A stretch of 11,178 nucleotides of DNA from Thermoanaerobacterales bacterium (GTDB lineage Bacteria; Bacillota; Thermosediminibacteria; Thermosediminibacterales; Tepidanaerobacteraceae), in contig DUNY01000173.1 in assembly GCA_012839145.1 (NCBI GenBank), positions 1 through 11,178 of the forward strand, written 5' to 3'. The notes under the pieces were generated by a model. That model was given only the letters and a program-made list of their open reading frames with translations, ran no database searches and had not been told where the DNA came from. The position numbers and the translations under genes were made by a program. Position 1 is the stretch's first letter; each line of letters begins with the position of its first letter. Positions 6,518 through 11,178 of this stretch are shown piece after piece.

Positions 6518-6889
6518 TTATTTTTGCTTTAGCAGGTCCCGAATTTCAGTAAGAAGTATTTCTTCTTTGGAGGGTGCAGGTTCTGCAGGTGGTGTTTCCT
6601 CCTCCCTTTTTATTTGGTTGATTGAACGGACAATCAAAAAAATAGAAAATGCTATGATTAAAAAATCCACTACACTTTGAATAAAAGCACCATATTTGAC
6701 AATAGCCGTTCCCACTTTTAATTCCAGGCTTGTAAAGTCTATCCCTCCAAGTATAAGTCCTATAAGGGGCATTATTATATCATTAACTAAAGATGTGACT
6801 ATCTTTCCGAATGCTCCGCCTATGATTACACCTATTGCTAAATCAACCACATTTCCCTTGATGGCAAATTTCTTAAACTCTTTCCACAT
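6518..6889 (-). CDS. mscL: Large-conductance mechanosensitive channel MscL
   Basis: The 123-residue protein, a typical length for the family, matches MscL throughout: amphipathic N-terminal helix [20 protein letters not shown] (1-20), gate-forming TM1 about 15-45 ([24 protein letters not shown]), a short extracellular loop, TM2 about 66-92 ([22 protein letters not shown]), and a C-terminal helix about 106-121 ([16 protein letters not shown]) that forms the cytoplasmic bundle. It opens as a homopentamer under membrane tension to release solutes on hypo-osmotic shock. ATG at 6889 follows AAAGGAG with about 8-nt spacing. The gene is monocistronic on the minus strand, convergent with the ATPase gene and divergent from the transporter operon. 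Confidence 0.96.
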   Translation of the reverse strand: MWKEFKKFAIKGNVVDLAIGVIIGGAFGKIVTSLVNDIIMPLIGLILGGIDFTSLELKVGTAIVKYGAFIQSVVDFLIIAFSIFLIVRSINQIKREEETPPAEPAPSKEEILLTEIRDLLKQK

Positions 6890-6911
6890 TGTATTTTCTC
6901 CTTTATTCTTT

Positions 6912-6941
6912 TTATAATTAATTTTATCACATTTAAGTCAA
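6912..6941 (-). promoter_or_regulatory. mscL promoter
   Basis: On the minus strand TTGACT (6936-6941) is followed after 18 bp by TTATAA (6912-6917), about 25 bp upstream of the start codon. A perfect dyad AACTC-AGC-GAGTT (6940-6952) abuts the -35 and could be an operator or, if transcribed rightward, a hairpin. Confidence 0.55.
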
Positions 6942-6985
6942 CTCAGCGAGTTATTCACTATTATACAGGATTTGCATGTTATTCT

Positions 6986-7017
6986 GGGTTACCTTGCTTT
7001 GCAGGGTGGCCTTTTTT
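6986..7017 (+). terminator. Rightward intrinsic terminator, apparently orphan
   Basis: Arm GGGTTACCTTGC (6986-6997) pairs with GCAGGGTGGCCT (7001-7012) around a TTT loop, with several G-U wobbles, and runs into six T residues (7012-7017). It is oriented rightward, but no rightward gene ends just before it: mscL upstream is on the other strand. It may end a small RNA, block readthrough into the transporter operon, or be left from a deleted gene. Confidence 0.55.
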
Positions 7018-7157
7018 ATGCCTGCTTGCCCACTATGATTTTACTCTAACACTTCCTATTTTGCCCACTTTCTAAAAAGTTAGGATTCTTGAATACCAAA
7101 ATCTTTCACTTAGCCCTTCCAACAACTAGTTTTTTGATGATTTTTCCAGGACAGCAC

Positions 7158-7283
7158 ATGAAACAGCAGAAACAGGCTGTAAAGAGCATTGAAGTCTATG
7201 AACGCAAGTGTTTGAAAGCGAAATTTACTTTAATTAATGAAAGTGGAGCTTCAAGGGAAAATACAATAAAATACTATCCTTGA
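7158..7283 (+). CDS. Possible 41-residue small ORF, unrecognised
   Basis: ATG at 7158 has AGGA seven bases upstream. The frame (which extends up to a TTG at 7089) ends with TGA at 7281-7283 and encodes a Lys-rich, charged peptide starting MKQQKQAVKSIEVYERKCLK. No family is recognised. The stop overlaps the -35 of the downstream promoter. A C-terminal remnant of a lost gene or chance are both possible. Confidence 0.2.
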   Translation: MKQQKQAVKSIEVYERKCLKAKFTLINESGASRENTIKYYP

Positions 7284-7309
7284 CAAGTATCGCTGAAAAG
7301 TTTTATTAT
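7280..7309 (+). promoter_or_regulatory. Promoter of the peptide-transporter operon
   Basis: A consensus TTGACA (7280-7285) lies 18 bp from TATTAT (7304-7309), five of six bases of the consensus -10. The start site would be near 7316, giving a leader of about 100 nt. A 14-bp tandem duplication overlaps the -10 and supplies a second TATTAT at 7318-7323 in worse spacing. Confidence 0.6.
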
Positions 7310-7324
7310 AAAAGTTTTATTATA
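7297..7324. repeat. 14-bp perfect tandem repeat over the -10 region
   Basis: AAAGTTTTATTATA occurs twice head to tail (7297-7310 and 7311-7324). It covers the transporter promoter's -10 and probable start site, so slippage here could change promoter spacing or start-site choice. Confidence 0.8.
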
Positions 7325-7360
7325 TAGTTTATATAGCTTAATGTTAGGGCTTGTATAGAT

Positions 7361-7397
7361 TGAATTGTAAAATTATTTCTTTTTAATTTATAATTCA
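7361..7397 (+). promoter_or_regulatory. AU-rich leader hairpin next to the first transporter gene's RBS
   Basis: TGAATT (7361-7366) pairs with AATTCA (7392-7397), and the stem continues for about five more pairs including a G-U, then three more pairs after a bulge, with a loop of about eight bases. Its 3' foot touches the AGGGGGT ribosome binding site (7397-7403). It may tune translation of the operon. It lacks the GC-rich stem of a terminator. Confidence 0.3.
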
Positions 7398-7412
7398 GGG
7401 GGTTGGCAGAAT

Positions 7413-8411
7413 TTGTCGAGACTTATCGAATTTAAAAATTACAGCATGGGCTTTAGAGATGAAGACGGCCGGGTTCATAATTTATTGGACAATATCTGTT
7501 TTAGTATTGAAGAGGGGACAGCTGTCGGCATTGTAGGCGAATCAGGTTGCGGGAAGAGTATGACCAGTCTGTCTATTATGGGTCTGTTGCCACCTTCTGT
7601 TGTAATACAGGGAGGAGAAATTCTGTATAAGGGAACTGATTTGCTCAAAAAAAGCAAAACAGAGATGCAGGAAATTCGAGGCAAAGAAATTGCAATGATT
7701 TTTCAGGAACCAATGACAGCTTTAAACCCCGTCCATACTATTGGTTTTCAAATTGGCGAAGCTCTGAAAATCCATTTTCCGGATACTAGTAAAGAGGATA
7801 TTCAAAAAGCCGTGATAAAGCAGTTAGAATTAGTAGGTATTCCGAATCCGGAGGCCAGAGCAATGCAATATCCTCATCAGTTTTCCGGCGGGATGAGACA
7901 AAGGGCTATGATTGCCATGGCTCTTATCTGCCAACCCAAGCTGCTTATTGCAGATGAAGCTACAACCGCATTGGATGTAACTATTCAGGCACAGGTCCTG
8001 GATTTAATGAAGAGGCTTAAGGAAAGTGGCTCTCTGATGGTGGTTACTCATAACCTTGGGGTTGTTGCAGAATTATGTGATGAAGTTGTGGTCATGTATG
8101 CAGGAAGGGTGGTAGAACGGGGGAGCCTTGAAGCTATTTTGGATCATCCTCTGCATCCGTATACCAAAGGTTTAATGGCAGCAATACCCACCATGACTTC
8201 CGGTGATGAGGAATTATATACAATACCCGGCAGTGTGCCCAATATCGAAAACTTTGAAAAGGGCTGCCGGTTTTCGCCTAGGTGCGAATACTGCCTGGAC
8301 AAATGTAAGGATGATGTTCCACCTACGAAGCAGGTCGATGATAGACATTATGTTCAGTGCTGGTTGACTTTTGATGGGGAGGGGGCCGATTATGACAACA
8401 ACAATTCTTGA
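7413..8411 (+). CDS. dppD: Dipeptide/oligopeptide ABC transporter ATPase, OppD/DppD
   Basis: The 332-residue ATPase is one of two nucleotide-binding subunits that power peptide import on the cytoplasmic face of the permease. Motifs: Walker A GESGCGKS (42-49), Q-loop Q98, signature FSGGM (157-161), Walker B LLIADEA (D181, E182), D-loop ALD and H-loop H213. The C-terminal oligopeptide-transporter domain follows ([12 protein letters not shown] at 248-259), with C285, C291, C298 and C316 at the family's conserved positions plus an extra C294. These cysteines are known in some homologues to bind a 4Fe-4S cluster. TTG at 7413 is preceded by AGGGGGT at 7397-7403 with 9-nt spacing. It is the first gene of the D-F-B-C operon and overlaps dppF by 20 bp. 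Whether substrates are di- or oligopeptides, or nickel, cannot be told from sequence. Confidence 0.92.
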   Translation: MSRLIEFKNYSMGFRDEDGRVHNLLDNICFSIEEGTAVGIVGESGCGKSMTSLSIMGLLPPSVVIQGGEILYKGTDLLKKSKTEMQEIRGKEIAMIFQEPMTALNPVHTIGFQIGEALKIHFPDTSKEDIQKAVIKQLELVGIPNPEARAMQYPHQFSGGMRQRAMIAMALICQPKLLIADEATTALDVTIQAQVLDLMKRLKESGSLMVVTHNLGVVAELCDEVVVMYAGRVVERGSLEAILDHPLHPYTKGLMAAIPTMTSGDEELYTIPGSVPNIENFEKGCRFSPRCEYCLDKCKDDVPPTKQVDDRHYVQCWLTFDGEGADYDNNNS

Positions 8412-9381
8412 AGCAAAGAAGCTAACAAAATATTTCGATTTAGGTGCAGGATTGTTTAGGCCCTCAAAGTACGTCCACGCGGTAGAAGATGTGTCTTTTG
8501 AACTATACCAATCGGAAACATTGGGAATAGTAGGTGAATCAGGCTCCGGCAAATCTACCCTTGCCAGGTTGATACTGGGTTTGATAGAATCCAGTTCCGG
8601 AAATGTTATATATAAGGGCAAGGACATTACCGGCTGGAAAAGAGCCTCCATTCATCAAGTACCCAGGGAAATTCAAATGGTATTTCAGGACCCATATGCC
8701 TCCTTAAATCCGAGGATCAAAATCGGAGATGCCATAGCTGAGCCCATAACGGCCCATAAGGTCATCAAAGGGCATAAAGCTGTTCGCTTGGAGGTAGAGA
8801 GGCTTTTAGAATTAGTAGGTCTGCAGCCGGAGATGTATGAAAGATATCCCCATGAGTTTTCCGGAGGGCAAAGACAGAGAGTGGGTATAGCCAGGGCACT
8901 GGCGCTCAGACCAAAGGTTTTGATTTGTGATGAAGCCGTATCTGCTTTGGACGTTTCCGTTCAGGCGCAGGTTTTAAACCTGTTCAATCAACTAAAAAAA
9001 CAATTGAACTTAACCTATATTTTCATCGGGCATGATTTGTCGGTAGTTAAGTATATCAGTAACAGGATTATGGTTATGTATTTGGGAGAAATTATGGAAT
9101 TGGCTTCTACTAAGGAGCTTTTTGAAAAAAGATTGCATCCATACACACAAGCACTTATATCCGCCGTGCCTGAAGTTACAACCAAACCGTCAAAAAAGCG
9201 TATAATTTTGGAAGGGGATATTCCAAGCCCAGTGAATCCACCTACAGGCTGTAGGTTCTGCACTAGGTGTTTCAAAGCTCAGGATATATGCAGAAAGCAG
9301 CATCCTGAACTTAAGCAAGTTATGCCGGGCCATTATGTCCGCTGTCATTTTGGTATGGATGAAGAAGGGAGGGGTAAATAA
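8392..9381 (+). CDS. dppF: Dipeptide/oligopeptide ABC transporter ATPase, OppF/DppF
   Basis: The 329-residue second nucleotide-binding subunit pairs with the preceding DppD. Motifs: the F-type N-terminal insert GLFRPSKYVHAVEDVSF (20-36), Walker A GESGSGKST (48-56), Q99, FSGGQ (156-160), Walker B VLICDEA (D180, E181), SALD, and H214. The C-terminal domain has HPYTQALISAVP (249-260) and C287, C290, C293, C300 and C318, again a possible Fe-S site. ATG at 8392 is preferred over in-frame TTG 8371 and ATG 8374, because GGGGAGGGGG at 8376-8385 sits 6 nt before it and the family begins with a short lead into the first strand. Translation is likely coupled to dppD (20-bp overlap), and the stop shares one base with the dppB start (TAATG). 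Confidence 0.92.
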   Translation: MTTTILEAKKLTKYFDLGAGLFRPSKYVHAVEDVSFELYQSETLGIVGESGSGKSTLARLILGLIESSSGNVIYKGKDITGWKRASIHQVPREIQMVFQDPYASLNPRIKIGDAIAEPITAHKVIKGHKAVRLEVERLLELVGLQPEMYERYPHEFSGGQRQRVGIARALALRPKVLICDEAVSALDVSVQAQVLNLFNQLKKQLNLTYIFIGHDLSVVKYISNRIMVMYLGEIMELASTKELFEKRLHPYTQALISAVPEVTTKPSKKRIILEGDIPSPVNPPTGCRFCTRCFKAQDICRKQHPELKQVMPGHYVRCHFGMDEEGRGK

Positions 9382-10343
9382 TGGGCAGGCTTTTATTATT
9401 ACGCACATCCAAGGGATTGTTGACTATTTTTGTATCAATTACCATAACCTTTTTTATCCTACGCTTTATGCCGGCTGATCCTATTTCCATATTGATTGAT
9501 CCCAAGATGGGGCCTGAAGTCCAAGCACAGATGATTAGACGTTTTGGGTTGGACAAATCAGTGCCTGAGCAGTACTTTATATTTTTAAAAGGTCTTGTCA
9601 CCGGCGATTTAGGTCTTTCATTTAAAAACCAGCAACCAGTGATAGAGATTATCATGCAGAAACTACCATGGACTTTGTTATTGCTGTTTGTAGTGGTAGT
9701 TTTATCCCTTTTGGTGGGGATACCCATCGGTGTTCTTGCAGCAAGAAAACAAGGGAAGTTTGCCGATAAGCTGATTAACTTTATGGTCACGCTTGGAATT
9801 TCGGTGTTTTTACCTTTCCTAGCTTTTGGGTTTTTATATATCTTTGCATACTATTTTAAACTGTTTCCAACCGGCGGTGCTTATACACCTCCCCCAAAAC
9901 AGGGATTGGCCTATTATTTGGATGTTGCAAAGCATGCAGTACTGCCTTCTCTCACGCTTTTTTGTTCCCATGTGGCCAGCGTAGTACTGTATACAAGAAA
10001 CAGTATGATAGATGTTTTTAATGAGGATTACATCAGGACCGCTTATTCCAAAGGTCTGAATGAACCGATGGTAATTAGGTATCATGCCCTTAAAAACGCC
10101 ATGATTCCTACCATTACTGTTACAGGTTTGATGATTGGAACTATGGTAGGCGGTGCCGTCATGACGGAAACCATTTTTGCGTGGCCGGGAGTAGGGCGTC
10201 TGATATATGATTCCGTTTCTGCCATGGACTATCCTGTACTGCAGGGAGCCTTCCTAATACTTGCAGTAAGTGTTGTTGTAATGAATATAATTACCGATCT
10301 GGTCATTGCTTGGCTTGATCCGCGTATTAAGTTGGGAGGTTAA
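9381..10343 (+). CDS. dppB: Peptide ABC transporter permease, OppB/DppB
   Basis: This 320-residue permease has about six membrane helices: ~10-30, 97-120, 134-158, 187-206, 244-264 and 287-311. The first helix is followed by the periplasmic/extracellular DP-segment with RRFGLDKSVPEQY (53-65) and GDLGLSF (75-81), both typical of OppB/DppB. The EAA coupling loop is EDYIRTAYSKGLNE (215-228), which contacts the ATPases, and ETIFAWPGVGRL (263-274) is the usual C-terminal signature. It forms the translocation channel with DppC. ATG overlaps the dppF stop by one base; AGGGAGGGG within the dppF end is the ribosome binding site. Confidence 0.94.
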   Translation: MGRLLLLRTSKGLLTIFVSITITFFILRFMPADPISILIDPKMGPEVQAQMIRRFGLDKSVPEQYFIFLKGLVTGDLGLSFKNQQPVIEIIMQKLPWTLLLLFVVVVLSLLVGIPIGVLAARKQGKFADKLINFMVTLGISVFLPFLAFGFLYIFAYYFKLFPTGGAYTPPPKQGLAYYLDVAKHAVLPSLTLFCSHVASVVLYTRNSMIDVFNEDYIRTAYSKGLNEPMVIRYHALKNAMIPTITVTGLMIGTMVGGAVMTETIFAWPGVGRLIYDSVSAMDYPVLQGAFLILAVSVVVMNIITDLVIAWLDPRIKLGG

Positions 10344-10347
10344 GGAT

Positions 10348-11178
10348 GTGCAGAAAAAAAGAACTTTTTTTAAATATTTTATGTCCAATCGTTTGGCATT
10401 GGCAGGTTTGTTAGGTGTCGCTATCATTATTATTTTGGGCCTATTTGCACCTATAATATCTGAGCAGCCTAAGGGTTATGGCCCCGACATTCTCTTACCT
10501 CCCTCAGCGGATCATCTTTTCGGAACTGACAATTTGGGTTTAGATGTATTTGCTGAAGTAATATGGGGGGCTAGGACATCCCTATACGTTTCTGCTATAG
10601 CCGTAGCTGTAGCTGTGATTATTGGTGTGCCTGCCGGCTTAATCTCAGGTTATAAGAAGGGGATTTTAGGTTCTATCATAGATGGCATAATAGATATATT
10701 TCTCACACTTCCCGTTCTGCCATTAATGATTGTAATAGCCGCTATAGTGGGTTCTTCCATTACAAATGTGGCGGTAGTAATCGGTATATTTTCTTGGCCA
10801 TCTCTTGCCAGGGTAACCAGAAACTCCACCCTGAAAATCGCTGAGATGCAATTTATTGAAGCTGCTAAATGTCTAGGTATACCTTCTCACAGCATTATAT
10901 TTAAACATATTTTGTTAAATGTTATGGGACCTGTATTAGTAAATATAACTCTTGTTATGGCCACGGCAGTCTTATCCGAATCAGGTTTAAGTTTCTTAGG
11001 TCTAGGTGATCCCACTACATGGTCATGGGGCACCATTTTGAAGAAGGCCTGGGATGCAGGGGCTGTCATAGACACTCCCAATCCTTGGTGGTGGTGGTTC
11101 TGGCCAAGTGTGTTTATTGTGTTTTATGTAGTTAGTTTTAATATTTTAGGTACAGGTATAAATGAAATCATAAATCCA
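10348..11178 (+). CDS. dppC: Peptide ABC transporter permease, OppC/DppC, 3' end cut by window
   Basis: The frame is open from GTG 10348 to the window edge (277 codons). A nearby ATG at 10346 is out of frame and stops early; GTG is supported by GGGAGGT at 10334-10340, seven bases upstream within the dppB end. Features: N-terminal membrane helix about 16-36 in the DppC-type leader, HLFGTDNLGLDVF (56-68), further helices near 78-100, 115-135, 137-152 and 193-212, the EAA loop IEAAKCLGI (170-178), LSFLGLGDP (214-222), and a final helix near 251-269. The conserved end GTGINEIINP shows that only about 5-15 residues are missing. It pairs with DppB to form the channel. A substrate-binding protein gene would be expected next but lies outside the window. 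Confidence 0.94.
   Translation, partial: MQKKRTFFKYFMSNRLALAGLLGVAIIIILGLFAPIISEQPKGYGPDILLPPSADHLFGTDNLGLDVFAEVIWGARTSLYVSAIAVAVAVIIGVPAGLISGYKKGILGSIIDGIIDIFLTLPVLPLMIVIAAIVGSSITNVAVVIGIFSWPSLARVTRNSTLKIAEMQFIEAAKCLGIPSHSIIFKHILLNVMGPVLVNITLVMATAVLSESGLSFLGLGDPTTWSWGTILKKAWDAGAVIDTPNPWWWWFWPSVFIVFYVVSFNILGTGINEIINP

Larger units (their letters stand above)
6890..7412. other. Divergent gap, mscL to peptide-transporter operon
   Basis: About 520 bases hold the mscL promoter, a rightward intrinsic terminator with no obvious upstream gene (6986-7017), a direct repeat TTGCCCACT at 7026-7034 and 7061-7069, a small hairpin ACTTT-CTAA-AAAGT (7067-7080), an unrecognised small ORF (7158-7283), the transporter promoter (7280-7309) and an AU-rich leader hairpin (7361-7397). 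Confidence 0.5.

Noticed and set aside
6495..6917. Plus-strand ORFs opposite mscL
   Set aside because: mscL on the minus strand accounts for the region fully; the plus-strand peptides are antisense shadows.
8371..8391. Upstream TTG or ATG start for dppF
   Set aside because: These codons lie before or within the G-rich ribosome binding site that serves ATG 8392 and would add a non-homologous GRGP leader.
1..11178. CRISPR array, tRNA or rRNA genes, intact transposase or prophage genes
   Set aside because: No regularly spaced direct repeats, cloverleaf-forming segments, rRNA-like sequence or transposase/integrase motifs were seen on either strand.

Overview
The window looks like chromosomal DNA from a low-GC, Gram-positive, probably clostridial anaerobe. 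The reasons are AT-rich DNA (judged by eye, not counted), AGGAGG-type ribosome binding sites, frequent TTG and GTG starts, a dihydropteroate-synthase-like protein with a clostridial-type N-terminal extension, and a YhaO/YhaN-type nuclease-ATPase pair. This placement is inference. No rRNA, tRNA, CRISPR array or intact insertion sequence was found.

Layout, left to right. (1) 3-446 (+): 3' end of a 23S rRNA guanine-N1 methyltransferase (RlmA family). (2) 447-772: convergent gap with two unconvincing tiny ORFs. (3) 773-1963 (-): a 396-residue FolP/DHPS-like protein in which most catalytic positions of the family are substituted. (4) 1964-2406: divergent gap with a likely folP-like promoter, two short palindromes and possible gene debris. 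(5) 2407-5930 (+): a tightly coupled two-gene unit, an Mre11/SbcD/YhaO-type metallophosphoesterase followed by an 804-residue Rad50/SbcC/YhaN-type SMC ATPase without a zinc hook. (6) 5931-6517: gap with a toxin-like gene remnant and several inverted repeats, one of which may be a bidirectional terminator. (7) 6518-6889 (-): mscL. (8) 6890-7412: gap holding the mscL promoter, an apparently orphan rightward terminator, and the promoter and leader of the next operon. (9) 7413-11178 (+): a dipeptide/oligopeptide ABC importer operon in the order D-F-B-C, running off the right end.

How the genes work together. The nuclease and ATPase should form one DNA-end-processing complex. The four transporter genes overlap or nearly touch and encode the two ATPases and two permeases of one importer. 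Its substrate-binding protein is not in the window and may lie just downstream. rlmA, the folP-like gene and mscL are independent housekeeping-type genes. The observations most worth a second look are the degenerate DHPS active site, the globular insert where a Rad50 zinc hook would be, and a possible small RNA between mscL and the transporter operon.
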